Source of the DNA: Myxococcales bacterium
GTDB lineage: Bacteria; Myxococcota_A; Polyangia; Polyangiales; Polyangiaceae
DNA: 35,849 nucleotides
Assembly (NCBI GenBank): GCA_021778125.1
Contig: JAJYCT010000013.1
Coordinates: 1 to 35,849 of the forward strand
Direction of reading: 5' to 3'
The notes beneath the pieces were generated by a model. That model worked only from the letters and a program-made list of their open reading frames with translations. It was not told the origin of the DNA and made no database searches. A program made the position numbers and the translations under genes. This document shows, in pieces, positions 9,019-18,932 of this stretch; the first letter of the stretch is position 1; every line of letters starts with the position of its first letter.

Positions 9019-9567
9019 ATGAGGACGGACCTGGCGTACACGTTTTGCGCGGTCGCGGCCTTCGCGAGCGTGGGGCTCACCGGTGGTTGCTCGAGCTCCA
9101 GCGGCAGCAGCGGCTCGGGCTCGGACGCCGGAGCCGGAGGCAGCTCTAGCTCGGGGAGCAGCTCGGGAAGCAGCTCGGGCGGCACGGGCGATGGTGGCTC
9201 CGACAGCGGTTCGAGCGCCTGCAGCGGCTCGACGCCCATCTCGCTCACCGTGAAGAACTACCAATCGTGGTGCTCCTTCGTGGTCAACGGCGGGGCAGCC
9301 TCGACCGCGCCTGCCGTCACCCAGTGCGTCCCATCGGGGGCCACCACCCTCGCGGCCACGGCGCTCGCGGGCTTCGAGCTCGGCCCGGCCCCGTGGCACG
9401 ACACCGACGGGGACACCGGATCGGGCGATCCCGGCACGGTCACCGGCACCGGCCAGTCGGCTGTCGACACGACCACCGCAACGACCTCGAGCGGAAGCAA
9501 GTGCGTCTGGGTCTGCTGCCCGTTCACGGGCGGCGGCGGCTGCCCCACGACCAACCAGTGCCCCTGA
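9019..9567 (+). CDS. Ser/Gly-rich secreted lipoprotein with Cys-rich C-terminus
   Basis: AGGAGG just upstream of the ATG at 9019 fixes the start; an ATG at 8998 in frame has no such site. The 182-residue product has a signal with lipobox TGGC (Cys24), then about 45 residues of almost only Ser and Gly as a flexible tether. A domain of about 110 residues follows with seven Cys ('NYQSWCSF', 'VTQCVPSG', 'KCVWVCCPF', 'GGCPTT', 'NQCP'). This layout suggests a disulphide-stabilised surface module on a tether. It matches no family that was recognised. The final codons precede a 275-bp non-coding stretch leading to the tRNA operon. Confidence 0.8.
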   Translation: MRTDLAYTFCAVAAFASVGLTGGCSSSSGSSGSGSDAGAGGSSSSGSSSGSSSGGTGDGGSDSGSSACSGSTPISLTVKNYQSWCSFVVNGGAASTAPAVTQCVPSGATTLAATALAGFELGPAPWHDTDGDTGSGDPGTVTGTGQSAVDTTTATTSSGSKCVWVCCPFTGGGGCPTTNQCP

Positions 9568-9625
9568 GGGGGCCCGACGCCACAGGGGCGACACGCTCGC
9601 GCCAGGCCGTCCGGCCCGGCCTGCC

Positions 9626-9654
9626 TTGACAGACCAGCGGCATCGCGCTAGCCA
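9626..9654 (+). promoter_or_regulatory. Candidate promoter with consensus -35, weak -10
   Basis: A perfect TTGACA lies at 9626-9631, and 17 bp later is TAGCCA (9649-9654). The -35 is ideal but the -10 fits poorly, so this may be the weaker of two promoters serving the tRNA-tuf operon. Confidence 0.3.
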
Positions 9655-9765
9655 AGCGCCCCCCTGGCCCCGCCCCACGGGACAAGTGTGCGCGGTGGCC
9701 AGGTCTTCAACTCGTCGTCCTTCCTTCGTTTTCAGTTGCCACGCCAGTACGAGTCCAGTCCTTGC

Positions 9766-9794
9766 TTGCGCAGGGCCTGGCCGGGAAGTACTCT
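9766..9794 (+). promoter_or_regulatory. Candidate proximal promoter of the tRNA-tuf operon
   Basis: TTGCGC (9766-9771) and TACTCT (9789-9794) are separated by 17 bp. The bases right after the -10 are GC-rich, the discriminator type found at stable-RNA promoters under stringent control. Transcription would start near 9801, inside the dyad at 9799-9820. Confidence 0.4.
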
Positions 9795-9798
9795 TCGC

Positions 9799-9820
9799 GC
9801 CCCCTTGCCCGCAAGGGGGC
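9799..9820. repeat. Perfect 10-bp dyad upstream of tRNA-Thr
   Basis: GCCCCCTTGC and GCAAGGGGGC are exact inverted copies separated by only CC. It ends 22 bp before the first tRNA. It could be a 5'-end hairpin of the operon transcript, a processing signal or a protein-binding dyad. Confidence 0.55.
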
Positions 9821-9842
9821 AGCGGTCGTCCCGACCGCGAGG

Positions 9843-9915
9843 GCTGGCGTAGCTCAATTGGCAGAGCACCTGTTTTGTAAACAGGTGGTTAGGGGTTCAA
9901 GTCCCCTCGTCAGCT
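9843..9915 (+). tRNA. thrU: tRNA-Thr (anticodon TGT)
   Basis: The 73-nt cloverleaf has acceptor GCTGGCG paired with CGTCAGC (one G-T pair). The anticodon stem CCTGT/ACAGG holds the loop TTTGTAA, and the T-loop is GTTCAAG. No CCA is encoded, so the CCA-adding enzyme is needed. It is first in a Thr-Tyr-Gly-Thr-tuf cluster, the same order and anticodons as thrU-tyrU-glyT-thrT-tufB in E. coli. Confidence 0.95.
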
Positions 9916-9948
9916 CGTCGAAGTGTTCAGTGAATCAGGAGTAAATCC

Positions 9949-10030
<82 letters not shown>

Positions 10031-10051
10031 CGGCCCCACACGATCAAGACC

Positions 10052-10124
10052 GCGGGAGTAGCTCAGTTGGTAGAGCGTCAGCCTTCCAAGCTGAACGTCG
10101 CCGGTTCGAATCCGGTCTCCCGCT
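10052..10124 (+). tRNA. glyT: tRNA-Gly (anticodon TCC)
   Basis: The 73-nt cloverleaf has acceptor GCGGGAG/CTCCCGC and a T discriminator, as usual for tRNA-Gly. The anticodon stem TCAGC/GCTGA frames the loop CTTCCAA. The T-arm is CCGGTTCGAATCCGG. It is third in the cluster. Confidence 0.95.
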
Positions 10125-10163
10125 CGCAAAGGCAAGACACAGGCACAGCACGCATACCGCACC

Positions 10164-10235
<72 letters not shown>

Positions 10236-10283
10236 CGGACCCAAGCGCTCCGCTCTTCGACAGGTTCTCAGGAGACTCCAGTC

Positions 10284-11474
<1,191 letters not shown>

Positions 11475-11488
11475 AGGGAAGATGACCC

Positions 11489-11800
<312 letters not shown>

Positions 11801-11813
11801 TCGGAGGAGCGCC

Positions 11814-12485
11814 ATGGCAACGTTCGACGTCTTCAACATGAAGCGCGAGAAGGTCGGCTCGATCGACCTCGCCGACGAAGTGTTCGGCGCCGAGGTGCGC
11901 GAGCACCTGTTCTACGAGGTGGTCAAGGGCCAGCTGGCGTCCAAGCGCCAGGGCACCCAGTGCGCCAAGAACCGCTCGGCGGTCAGCGGCAGCACGAAGA
12001 AGCTCTACAAGCAGAAGGGCACGGGGCGCGCGCGTCACGGCTCGATCCGCGCGCCCGTGTTCGTCGGCGGCGGAAAGGCCCCCCCGCCCCGCCCCCGCGA
12101 CTGGAGCTACGAGCCCCCGCGCCGGGTGCGCGCGCTCGCGCTCACCTCCGCCCTGTCGAAATTCGGCAAGGAGGGGCGCCTGCTCGTGGTCGACAGCTTC
12201 GAGCTCGGCGAAATCAAGACCAAGAAGGTGGTCGAGGCCCTGCAGACGCTCAAGGCCACCGAGAAGACGCTCGTGGTCGACTCGCAGGACAACGAGAAGC
12301 TTCGCCTGTCGATCCGCAACTGCAAGGAGCATCAGTTTCTGCCGCCGGAGGGGCTCAACGTCTACGATCTGCTCCGCCACGACACGCTGATCCTCTCCAG
12401 GGATGCCGCCAAGAAGCTCGAGGAGCGCTGCCTCAAGCAGGCTGCCTCGCGCGCCGATCGTCACGCCGACGGAGGAACGAAATGA
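11814..12485 (+). CDS. rplD: 50S ribosomal protein L4
   Basis: L4 lines the exit tunnel and in E. coli also represses the S10 operon. The 223-residue protein has the L4 core 'KRQGTQCAKNRSAVSGSTKKLYKQKGTGRARHGSIRAP', whose basic loop reaches the tunnel wall, and C-terminal 'NVYDLLRHDTLILSRDAAKKLEERC'. GGAGGAGC precedes the ATG. Its stop overlaps the rplW start as ATGA, which suggests translational coupling. It directly follows rpsJ, leaving no L3 gene. Confidence 0.96.
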   Translation: MATFDVFNMKREKVGSIDLADEVFGAEVREHLFYEVVKGQLASKRQGTQCAKNRSAVSGSTKKLYKQKGTGRARHGSIRAPVFVGGGKAPPPRPRDWSYEPPRRVRALALTSALSKFGKEGRLLVVDSFELGEIKTKKVVEALQTLKATEKTLVVDSQDNEKLRLSIRNCKEHQFLPPEGLNVYDLLRHDTLILSRDAAKKLEERCLKQAASRADRHADGGTK

Positions 12486-12784
12486 ACCCCGAGCAGATCA
12501 TCCGCAGGCCGATCGTGCTCAGCGAGAAGGCCACCGTGCTGCGCGAGCGGAACAACCAGGTGGTCTTCGAGGTCGCTCGCACGGCGAACAAGGTCCAGAT
12601 CAAGGACGCCGTGCAGAAGCTCTTCAAGGTGAGCGTCACCTCGGTCAACACCATGGTCATGCGCGGCAAGGAGCGCCGCATGGGCCGCGGCTACGCCAGG
12701 ACGCAGAACTGGAAGAAAGCGATTGTCACCCTCAAGACGGGTGACTCGATCGACTTCTTCGCCGATGCCACGGAAGGAACCTGA
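12482..12784 (+). CDS. rplW: 50S ribosomal protein L23
   Basis: L23 sits at the tunnel exit and docks trigger factor and SRP. The 100-residue protein has the family motifs 'IIRRPIVLSEKAT', 'VFEVARTANKVQIKDAVQKLF', 'VNTMVMRGKERRMGR' and 'NWKKAIVTLKTGD'. The trigger-factor-docking acidic residue region after 'IKDAV' is normal. The start overlaps the rplD stop by 4 bases. Confidence 0.96.
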   Translation: MNPEQIIRRPIVLSEKATVLRERNNQVVFEVARTANKVQIKDAVQKLFKVSVTSVNTMVMRGKERRMGRGYARTQNWKKAIVTLKTGDSIDFFADATEGT

Positions 12785-12787
12785 CCC

Positions 12788-13621
12788 ATGGGCGTCAAGA
12801 ACTTCAAGCCGACGTCGCCGGCCCGCCGGTACTACTCGGTCTCCGACTTTGCCGATCTCACGCCGGGCGCCGAGCCGCTGCGCAAGCTGCTCGAGCACCA
12901 GACGAGCACCGGCGGGCGCAACCACTACGGCCGCATCACGTCGCGATTCCGCGGCGGCGGCCACAAGCAGCGCTACCGCGTGCTCGACTGGAAGCGGAAC
13001 AAGATCGGCGTGCCGGCCAAGGTCGCGACCATCGAGTACGACCCCAACCGCACCGCGCGCATCGCGCTCCTGCACTACGTCGACGGCGACAAGCGCTACA
13101 TCCTCGCGCCCGACGGGCTCAAGGTGGGCGACACGGTCGTCTCGAGCCGCAACGCGGACATCAAGCCCGGCAACTCGATGACGTTCCGCCACATTCCGCT
13201 GGGCACGATGGTCCACAACATCGAGCTCAAGAAGGGCAAGGGCGGTCAGCTCGTCCGCTCGGCCGGCACGGCCGCCGCGCTGATGGCCAAGGACGGCGAC
13301 TACGCCCAGGTGCGCCTGCCCTCGGGCGAGGTGCGCATGGTGCACCTCGACTGCCACGCGACCATCGGCCAGGTGTCCAACATCGACCACGCGAACATCT
13401 CGATCGGCAAGGCCGGCCGCTCGCGCTGGCTCGGCAAGCGCCCGCACAACCGCGGCGTCACGATGAACCCCGTGGACCACCCGATGGGCGGTGGCGAGGG
13501 TCGTACGTCCGGCGGGCGGCACCCCTGCTCGCCCTGGGGTCAGCTCGCAAAGGGCCTCAAGACCCGCAACAACAAGCGTACCGACGGCATGATCGTGAAG
13601 CGCCGCGGCGAGAAGGGCTGA
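12788..13621 (+). CDS. rplB: 50S ribosomal protein L2
   Basis: L2 supports the peptidyl-transferase centre and subunit joining. The 277-residue protein is of normal length. It has '[21 protein letters not shown]' near residue 45, and the near-invariant C-terminal '[17 protein letters not shown]' with the conserved His thought to matter for peptidyl transfer. The ATG lies 3 bp after rplW. Confidence 0.97.
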   Translation: MGVKNFKPTSPARRYYSVSDFADLTPGAEPLRKLLEHQTSTGGRNHYGRITSRFRGGGHKQRYRVLDWKRNKIGVPAKVATIEYDPNRTARIALLHYVDGDKRYILAPDGLKVGDTVVSSRNADIKPGNSMTFRHIPLGTMVHNIELKKGKGGQLVRSAGTAAALMAKDGDYAQVRLPSGEVRMVHLDCHATIGQVSNIDHANISIGKAGRSRWLGKRPHNRGVTMNPVDHPMGGGEGRTSGGRHPCSPWGQLAKGLKTRNNKRTDGMIVKRRGEKG

Positions 13622-13634
13622 TAGGAGAAGAATC

Positions 13635-13967
13635 ATGGCTCGTTCAGTCAAGAAGGGTCCGTTCGTCGACGGCCACCTCGCCGAGAAGATCGCCGCGGCC
13701 CAGGCCGCGCAGAGCAAGAAGGTCATCAAGACGTGGTCGCGGCGGAGCACGGTCACGCCGGACGCCGTCGGGCTGACCTTCGCCGTGCACAACGGGCGCA
13801 AGTTCGTGCCCGTCTTCGTGACGGAGAACATGGTCGGCCACAAGCTCGGCGAGTTCGCGCCGACCCGCACGTTCCACGGTCACTCGGGTGACAAGAAGGG
13901 CAAGGTCTCCGGTGGCGCCCCCGCGGCGCCCGCGGCCGCCAAGCCGGGCGGCCCGGCCAAGAAGTAG
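13635..13967 (+). CDS. rpsS: 30S ribosomal protein S19 with extended tail
   Basis: S19 binds the 30S head beside S13. The core (1-88) is canonical: '[14 protein letters not shown]', '[32 protein letters not shown]', '[18 protein letters not shown]'. About 20 further residues, rich in Pro, Ala, Gly and Lys, make it 110 residues against the usual 90-95. A 256-bp gap separates it from rplV, far longer than any other gap in the S10 operon here. Confidence 0.96.
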   Translation: MARSVKKGPFVDGHLAEKIAAAQAAQSKKVIKTWSRRSTVTPDAVGLTFAVHNGRKFVPVFVTENMVGHKLGEFAPTRTFHGHSGDKKGKVSGGAPAAPAAAKPGGPAKK

Positions 13968-14223
13968 CGCAGCAAGCCCGCCTGGAAGGGGCCCCAGGGT
14001 CCCTGCGGCCGAGGCAGCACGGACGCCCGTTCCTCGAGGGACTCGCTTTTTCCCTTGCGAAACGGGCGTCGGTGCGTAAAGTACGCACCCCCGCCCGTCC
14101 GACAGGCCGCGCTGGGGCGTTTTTTCCGAAAATCTCGAAAAGAATCAGGCGTCCGTAACGACCCGCGCCGCGAGCAATTGGCTCCGCGCCCGTGGGCACG
14201 ACGGTCGCCACGAGGCTCCGACC
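13968..14223. promoter_or_regulatory. Structured gap splitting the S10 operon, with candidate internal promoter
   Basis: No gene is seen. GACGCCCGTT (14022-14031) pairs perfectly with AACGGGCGTC (14061-14070). Directly after comes a perfect 8-bp hairpin GGTGCGTA/TACGCACC (14071-14089, 3-nt loop). A T6 run sits at 14120-14125 after a GC-rich stretch. TTGCGA (14055-14060) and TAAAGT (14077-14082) with a 16-bp spacer look like a promoter. The region may be an attenuator, an internal promoter for rplV onward, or an r-protein-binding leader. Confidence 0.45.
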
Positions 14224-14565
14224 ATGGTCAGCAAGGCAATTGCCCGGTTCACGCGCATCAGCGTCCGCAAGGCGCGCGTCATCGTGGACCTCGTCCGCGG
14301 CCGTCAGGCTGGCGAGGCGCTGCAGCTGCTCGAGTTCACGCAGAAGAGCGCTGCGCCCATCGTCAAGAAGCTCATCGAGAGCGCCGTGGCCAACGCCAAG
14401 ACGCAGAGCCCCGGCGTCGATCTGGACACCCTCTTCGTCGAAACCGCCTTCGTCGACAAGGCGCCGAACAAGCACCTCCGCCGCTGGCGGCCCCGCGCGA
14501 TGGGTCGCGCGACGCGCATCCAGAAGGGCCTCAGCCACATCACCATCATCCTCGGCGAGCGATAG
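14224..14565 (+). CDS. rplV: 50S ribosomal protein L22
   Basis: L22 spans the 50S, with a beta-hairpin reaching the exit tunnel. The 113-residue protein has 'ISVRKARVIVDLVRGRQAGEALQLLEF', 'APIVKKLIESAVANA' and the C-terminal 'RWRPRAMGRATRIQKGLSHITIIL' hairpin motif, site of macrolide-resistance changes in other species. The start ATG follows GAGG by about 9 bases. It opens the part of the operon after the long gap. Confidence 0.97.
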   Translation: MVSKAIARFTRISVRKARVIVDLVRGRQAGEALQLLEFTQKSAAPIVKKLIESAVANAKTQSPGVDLDTLFVETAFVDKAPNKHLRRWRPRAMGRATRIQKGLSHITIILGER

Positions 14566-14577
14566 AAGGACGAGACT

Positions 14578-15279
14578 ATGGGTCAGAAAGTCCACCCGTA
14601 CGGCTTCCGCCTCGGCGTCATCAAGACGTGGAACTCGAAGTGGTTCGAGGACAAGAGCTACGCCAAGTGGCTCCACGAGGACATTCGCATCAAGCGAGCC
14701 GTCAAGGAGTATCTCCAGAACGCGGGCATCGCCGGCGTCGAGATCGAGCGCGCCGCCAACAAGTGCAAGGTCATCGTCTTCACGGCGCGACCCGGCATGG
14801 TGATCGGCAAGGGCGGCAAGGGCATCGAGACGCTCAAGGTCGGCAACGTGAAGACCCACGCGGCCGGTGAGACCGTCTTCCCGGGCGTCCAGTCGTACAC
14901 CGAAAACGAGGTGTTCATCGACGTCCAGGAGGTCCGCAAGGCCGAGACGGCCGCACAGCTCGTTGCCGAGAACATCGCGACGCAGCTCGAGCGCCGCGTC
15001 GCCTTCCGGCGCGCCATGAAGAAGGCCCTTCAGACGGCCATGAAGTTTGGCGCCAAGGGCATCCGCGTCCGGTGCTCGGGTCGCCTCGGCGGGAGCGAGA
15101 TGAGCCGCGTCGAGACCTACCGCGAGGGCCGCGTGCCCCTCCACACCCTCCGCGCCGACATCGAGTTTGGCACCGCCGAGGCGCGTACTAAGTACGGGAT
15201 CATCGGCGTCAAGGTGTGGATCTTCAAGGGCGAGGTGCTCCAGCGCCGCAACCGCCGCCCGCAGATCGCAGGAGCCTGA
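14578..15279 (+). CDS. rpsC: 30S ribosomal protein S3
   Basis: S3 forms part of the mRNA entry and helicase site. The 233-residue protein begins '[22 protein letters not shown]'-like (canonical N-terminus) and has a KH type-2 domain with the GKGG loop in '[12 protein letters not shown]' near residue 80. The C-terminal domain has '[16 protein letters not shown]', '[15 protein letters not shown]' and '[13 protein letters not shown]'. It follows rplV by 12 bp. Confidence 0.97.
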   Translation: MGQKVHPYGFRLGVIKTWNSKWFEDKSYAKWLHEDIRIKRAVKEYLQNAGIAGVEIERAANKCKVIVFTARPGMVIGKGGKGIETLKVGNVKTHAAGETVFPGVQSYTENEVFIDVQEVRKAETAAQLVAENIATQLERRVAFRRAMKKALQTAMKFGAKGIRVRCSGRLGGSEMSRVETYREGRVPLHTLRADIEFGTAEARTKYGIIGVKVWIFKGEVLQRRNRRPQIAGA

Positions 15280-15282
15280 GCC

Positions 15283-15699
15283 ATGCTTTCGCCCAAGCGC
15301 ACCAAGTACCGCAAGAACCAGAAGGGACACAACCGGGGCACCGCGCTCCGCGGGAGCGACGTGTCGTTCGGGGACTTCGCCATGCAGGCGGTCGAGCCGG
15401 CGCGCGTGACCGCCCGCCAGATCGAGGCGGCGCGCATGGCCATCACCCGCCACGTGAAGCGCGCGGGCAAGCTGTGGATCCGGATCTTCCCGGACATCCC
15501 CGTCACCAAGAAGCCGCTCGAGGTTCGCATGGGTGGCGGCAAGGGCGGCGTCGAGGAGTGGGCGGCCAAGGTTCTTCCCGGCCGCGTGATGTACGAGCTT
15601 CAGGGGGTCGACGAGAAGACCGCCCGCGAGGCGTTCCGGCTCGCCGGGCACAAGCTTCCCGTCGCCTACCGGTTCCTCGCCCGAGGAGAGATCGCATGA
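15283..15699 (+). CDS. rplP: 50S ribosomal protein L16
   Basis: L16 helps seat A-site tRNA at the 50S. The 138-residue protein is standard: '[15 protein letters not shown]', '[22 protein letters not shown]', '[26 protein letters not shown]' and '[12 protein letters not shown]'. It ends in an ATGA overlap with rpmC. Confidence 0.97.
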   Translation: MLSPKRTKYRKNQKGHNRGTALRGSDVSFGDFAMQAVEPARVTARQIEAARMAITRHVKRAGKLWIRIFPDIPVTKKPLEVRMGGGKGGVEEWAAKVLPGRVMYELQGVDEKTAREAFRLAGHKLPVAYRFLARGEIA

Positions 15700-15986
15700 A
15701 GGCCGCCGATCTGCGCGAGAAGAACGTGGAGGACCTGGCTGAGCTCAAGAAGACGCTCACGCACGATGTCTTCCAGAACCGCCTCAAGAACTTCACCAAC
15801 CGGCTCGACGACACGAGCCTGATCCGCAAGAGCCGCCGCGACCTCGCGCGCATCATCACGGTGATGCGCGACCGCGAGGCGGGGCTCGCCCGCCCGGCCG
15901 CCGAGGCGAAGGCCGAGCCGGCTGCGGCCGCGAAGCCGAAGAAGTCCCCGGCGAAGAAGTCGACCAAGAAGAGCGAGGCGAAGTAG
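15696..15986 (+). CDS. rpmC: 50S ribosomal protein L29 with long basic tail
   Basis: L29 lies near the tunnel exit. The core is the usual two-helix protein: '[21 protein letters not shown]', '[36 protein letters not shown]'. It is followed by about 30 residues of almost only Ala, Lys, Pro, Ser and Glu, giving 96 residues against the usual 60-70. The start overlaps the rplP stop by 4 bases. Confidence 0.95.
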   Translation: MKAADLREKNVEDLAELKKTLTHDVFQNRLKNFTNRLDDTSLIRKSRRDLARIITVMRDREAGLARPAAEAKAEPAAAAKPKKSPAKKSTKKSEAK

Positions 15987-15989
15987 CCC

Positions 15990-16289
15990 ATGACGCAGAA
16001 CACGCCGGCGGAGGCCGGCTCCACGCACGAGACGCACGGCTTCCGCCGCAAGATGGTCGGGCGCGTCGTCAGCGCCAAGATGCAGAAGACCGTGGTGGTC
16101 GAGGTGGTCACGCACAGCCGCGACGCGCTCTACGGCAAGTACGTCCGCTCGCGCGCCCGCTACAAGGCGCACGACGAGGCCAGCCAGTACAAGGTCGGCG
16201 ACGAGGTCGAGATCCAGGAGCACAGCCCGCTCAGCCGGGAGAAGCGCTTCATCGTGATTCGCCTCGTCAAGAAGTTCGTGGAGGAGTGA
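15990..16289 (+). CDS. rpsQ: 30S ribosomal protein S17
   Basis: S17 is a primary 16S rRNA-binding OB-fold protein. The 99-residue sequence has 'RKMVGRVVSAKMQKTVVVEVV', 'HSRDALYGKYVRSRARYKAHDE', and 'YKVGDEVEIQEHSPLSREKRFIVIRLV'. The N-terminal 17 residues are an extension beyond the OB fold. It lies 3 bp after rpmC. Confidence 0.97.
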   Translation: MTQNTPAEAGSTHETHGFRRKMVGRVVSAKMQKTVVVEVVTHSRDALYGKYVRSRARYKAHDEASQYKVGDEVEIQEHSPLSREKRFIVIRLVKKFVEE

Positions 16290-16292
16290 GCC

Positions 16293-16661
16293 ATGATCCA
16301 GATGCGAACTGTCCTGGAAGTGGCCGACAACTCCGGCGCGAAGCGCGTCCAGTGCATCAAGGTGCTCGGTGGGTCGCGGCGCCGCTACGCGCAGCTCGGT
16401 GACGTCATCGTCGTCTCTGTCAAGGAGGCCATGCCGGGCACGAAGGTGAAGAAGGGTGAGGTGGCCCAGGCCGTCGTCGTTCGCATGCGCACGCAGGTGT
16501 CGCGCGCCGACGGCAGCTACATCCGCTTCGACGAGAACAGCGCGGTCCTCATCAACAAGGAGCGCGAGCCCATCGGAACCCGCATCTTCGGGCCGGTCGC
16601 GCGCGAGCTCCGCGCCAAGAAGTTCATGAAGATTATCTCGCTCGCCCCGGAGGTGCTGTGA
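16293..16661 (+). CDS. rplN: 50S ribosomal protein L14
   Basis: L14 forms an intersubunit bridge and binds the silencing factor RsfS in other bacteria. At 122 residues it is canonical: '[27 protein letters not shown]', '[14 protein letters not shown]' and '[26 protein letters not shown]'. It is the first gene of the spc operon in E. coli order; here it follows rpsQ by 3 bp. Its stop overlaps the rplX start as TGATG. Confidence 0.97.
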   Translation: MIQMRTVLEVADNSGAKRVQCIKVLGGSRRRYAQLGDVIVVSVKEAMPGTKVKKGEVAQAVVVRMRTQVSRADGSYIRFDENSAVLINKEREPIGTRIFGPVARELRAKKFMKIISLAPEVL

Positions 16662-16990
16662 TGGCGGCGCGCATTCGCAAGGGCGACACGGTCGTCGTCA
16701 TCAGCGGCAAGGACAAGGGCAAGACGGGCAAGGTCAAGCGGGTCCTGCGCGAGGAGGACCGCGTGATCGTCGAGGGGATCAACATGGTGAAGCGCCACCT
16801 GCGGCCTACCCCCCGTAACCCCTCCGGCGGCATCCTCGAGCGCGAGCAGCCGATTCACGCCTGCAAGGTCATGCCGGTCGACCCGAAGACGGGCAAGGGC
16901 ACGCGGGTCCGCATGAAGACCCTCGACAACGGCAAGAAGGTCCGCATTGCGGCGAAGAGCGGGGACGAGCTCCCCGTGGTCACGGAGTGA
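16661..16990 (+). CDS. rplX: 50S ribosomal protein L24
   Basis: L24 is an early 50S assembly initiator. The 109-residue protein has the KOW motif '[26 protein letters not shown]', '[17 protein letters not shown]', and '[18 protein letters not shown]'. The ATG at 16661, 7 bases after GGAGG, is preferred over the GTG at 16658. Confidence 0.96.
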   Translation: MAARIRKGDTVVVISGKDKGKTGKVKRVLREEDRVIVEGINMVKRHLRPTPRNPSGGILEREQPIHACKVMPVDPKTGKGTRVRMKTLDNGKKVRIAAKSGDELPVVTE

Positions 16991-16996
16991 TGACCC

Positions 16997-17659
16997 ATGG
17001 CTGACGAGAAGAAGGCCAAGAGCGAGCAGAAGGCGCCCAAGGGCGGCAAGCGCAAGGGCGAGGTCCCGGCCGCGTCGCCGTCGACCCGCGCCGTGGCGTC
17101 CACCACCGAGGCGGTCGCGCCCCGGCTCGCCGGCAAGTACAAGAGCGAGGTCGTCGCCGCGCTCATTAAGCAGTTCAACTACAAGAACGCCAACCAGGTC
17201 CCGCGTCTGCAGAAGATCGTGGTGAACATGGGGCTCGGGGCCGCCGTCGCGAACCCGAAGATCATCGACACCGCCGTCGAGGAGCTGAAGGCGATCTGCG
17301 GCCAGAAGCCGGTCGTCACGCGCTCCAAGAAGGCGATCGCGAACTTCAAGCTGCGCGCCGGCCTCCCCATCGGCGCCATGGTCACGCTGCGGCGCGCGCG
17401 GATGTGGGAGTTCCTCGACCGTCTCGTGAGCGTCGCCCTGCCCCGCACGCGCGACTTCAAGGGCGTCGCGCGCAAGGCGTTCGACGGCAAGGGCAACTAC
17501 ACGCTCGGCCTCAAGGAACAGATCATCTTCCCCGAGATCAACTACGACCGCATCGACGCGATCAAGGGACTCAACATCAGCTTCGTGACCACGGCGAAGA
17601 CCGACGAGGAGGGGCGCGCGCTCCTTCAGCAGCTCGGCATGCCGTTCCGCGCGGCCTGA
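16997..17659 (+). CDS. rplE: 50S ribosomal protein L5 with N-terminal extension
   Basis: L5 binds 5S rRNA. The family core starts near residue 42: '[41 protein letters not shown]'. It continues with '[25 protein letters not shown]', '[27 protein letters not shown]'. An N-terminal extension of about 40 residues, rich in Lys, Ala, Glu and Pro, lifts the length to 220 against about 180. A good start context (ATG 6 bp after the rplX stop) supports the extended form. Confidence 0.96.
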   Translation: MADEKKAKSEQKAPKGGKRKGEVPAASPSTRAVASTTEAVAPRLAGKYKSEVVAALIKQFNYKNANQVPRLQKIVVNMGLGAAVANPKIIDTAVEELKAICGQKPVVTRSKKAIANFKLRAGLPIGAMVTLRRARMWEFLDRLVSVALPRTRDFKGVARKAFDGKGNYTLGLKEQIIFPEINYDRIDAIKGLNISFVTTAKTDEEGRALLQQLGMPFRAA

Positions 17660-17676
17660 TCGGTAGAGGAACAATC

Positions 17677-17862
17677 ATGGCCCGTGCTTCTCAGTTCGCG
17701 AAACTCAACACCCGGCCGAAGTTCTCCGCGCGCCACCGCAACCGCTGCAAGGTCTGCGGGCGGGCGCGCGGCTACTACCGCAAGTTCGAGCTTTGCAGGA
17801 TTTGCCTCCGTATCCTCGCGCTCCGGGGCGAGATCCCCGGCGTAATCAAGGCGAGCTGGTGA
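17677..17862 (+). CDS. rpsN: 30S ribosomal protein S14, zinc-binding type Z
   Basis: The 61-residue protein has two CxxC pairs: '[20 protein letters not shown]'. This marks the short zinc-containing S14 type, not the long Zn-free type of E. coli. It sits in the conserved place between rplE and rpsH and follows TAGAGGA. Confidence 0.97.
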   Translation: MARASQFAKLNTRPKFSARHRNRCKVCGRARGYYRKFELCRICLRILALRGEIPGVIKASW

Positions 17863-17866
17863 TCCC

Positions 17867-18262
17867 ATGATGACCGATCCCATCGCGGACATGCTCTCCC
17901 GCATCCGTAACGGCGCCCTCGCGCGGCACGACCGCGTCGAGATGCCGCACTCTCACCTCAAGGAGCACGTCGCCGGCGTGATGAAGTCCGAGGGCTTCCT
18001 CGACGACGTCCGCGTGAGCGAAGGCGAGGAGCCCAAGACCCTCACGCTCGTGCTCCGCTACGGGCGCGACCGGCAGTCGGCCATCGACGGCGTGCGCCGT
18101 GTCTCGACGCCCGGGCGCCGCGTCTACGTTCGGCACGACCGCATCCAGCGGGTCTGCTCGGGCATGGGGATCTCGATCCTCAGCACGAGCCGGGGTGTGA
18201 TGACCGACCGCGAGGCCCGCCGTCAGCGGGTCGGCGGCGAGCTCCTCTGCGAGATCTGGTGA
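17867..18262 (+). CDS. rpsH: 30S ribosomal protein S8
   Basis: S8 binds 16S helix 21 and, in E. coli, represses the spc operon. The 131-residue sequence has '[21 protein letters not shown]', '[16 protein letters not shown]', '[13 protein letters not shown]' and '[28 protein letters not shown]'. There are two adjacent ATG codons at 17867 and 17870; either could start the protein. Confidence 0.97.
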   Translation: MMTDPIADMLSRIRNGALARHDRVEMPHSHLKEHVAGVMKSEGFLDDVRVSEGEEPKTLTLVLRYGRDRQSAIDGVRRVSTPGRRVYVRHDRIQRVCSGMGISILSTSRGVMTDREARRQRVGGELLCEIW

Positions 18263-18267
18263 TCGCC

Positions 18268-18864
18268 ATGACGCAGCAAGAGCAGACTACCCAGGCCGCT
18301 CCGAAGCAGTCGCGTATCGGCAAGCGCCCCATCGCCCTTCCCAAGGGCGTCTCGGCGACCATCAAGGACGGCGCGATCGAGATCAAGGGCCCCAAGGGCA
18401 CCCTCTCGCGCGCGCTTCCTCCGGGGATCGCGGCGAAGGTCGAAGCGGGCGCGATCCTCATCACCCCCGTGGCCGAAGGCCGCGACGGCGCGCGCCTGCA
18501 GGGGCTCGCGTGGTCGCTCGTCGGCGGGATGGTCGTCGGCGTCCACGAGGGGTACACCAAGACCCTGCAGCTCGTGGGCACCGGCTACCGCGCGGAGCTC
18601 AAGGGGCAGACGCTCAACCTCGCCCTCGGCTTCTCGCACCCCATCGCGTTCCCGCTCCCCGCGGGCATCAAGTGCGAGATCCCGGGCGACTCCAAGGGCA
18701 CTCTCGTCATCCTTACCGGCTCCGACAAGGAGAAGATGGGGCAGACCGCGGCCAAGATCCGCGGCTTCCGTCCGCCGGAGCCGTACGGCGGCAAGGGCGT
18801 CCGCTACCAGGGCGAGAAGGTCCGCGAGAAGGCCGGCAAGGCGGCCAAGGCGGGCGGGAAGTAA
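18268..18864 (+). CDS. rplF: 50S ribosomal protein L6
   Basis: L6 sits at the base of the L7/L12 stalk. The sequence has two L6 repeats, with 'RIGKRPIALPKGVSATI', 'VEIKGPKGTLSR'-like segments, 'LVGTGYRAELKGQTLNLALGFSHPI' and 'AAKIRGFRPPEPYGGKGVRY' at the C-terminus. ATG at 18268 gives 198 residues; a GTG at 18259 that overlaps the rpsH stop is an alternative start. A Lys/Ala-rich tail follows the last motif. Confidence 0.96.
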   Translation: MTQQEQTTQAAPKQSRIGKRPIALPKGVSATIKDGAIEIKGPKGTLSRALPPGIAAKVEAGAILITPVAEGRDGARLQGLAWSLVGGMVVGVHEGYTKTLQLVGTGYRAELKGQTLNLALGFSHPIAFPLPAGIKCEIPGDSKGTLVILTGSDKEKMGQTAAKIRGFRPPEPYGGKGVRYQGEKVREKAGKAAKAGGK

Positions 18865-18932
18865 CAAGGGCTGTTCGCGAGACCTCGGGTACGCCGAGCG
18901 CGGCCCGGGAAACGCGAGTGTAGGAGACGACG

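Larger units (their letters stand above)
9568..9842. other. Leader region of the tRNA-tuf operon
   Basis: No gene is seen in these 275 bases. They contain two candidate promoters and a perfect dyad (listed separately) just before the first tRNA, as expected for the upstream region of a strong stable-RNA operon. Base composition is lower in GC around 9700-9770 than in flanking genes. Confidence 0.6.

Noticed and set aside
9103-9240. Ser/Gly repeat as a possible CRISPR or tandem DNA repeat
   Set aside because: The repeats are in-frame Ser and Gly codons of a lipoprotein tether, with no spacer structure.
12461-15651. Long minus-strand frames across the S10 operon
   Set aside because: They mirror strongly conserved ribosomal genes and have the Ala-, Leu-, Val- and His-rich look of antisense frames in high-GC DNA.
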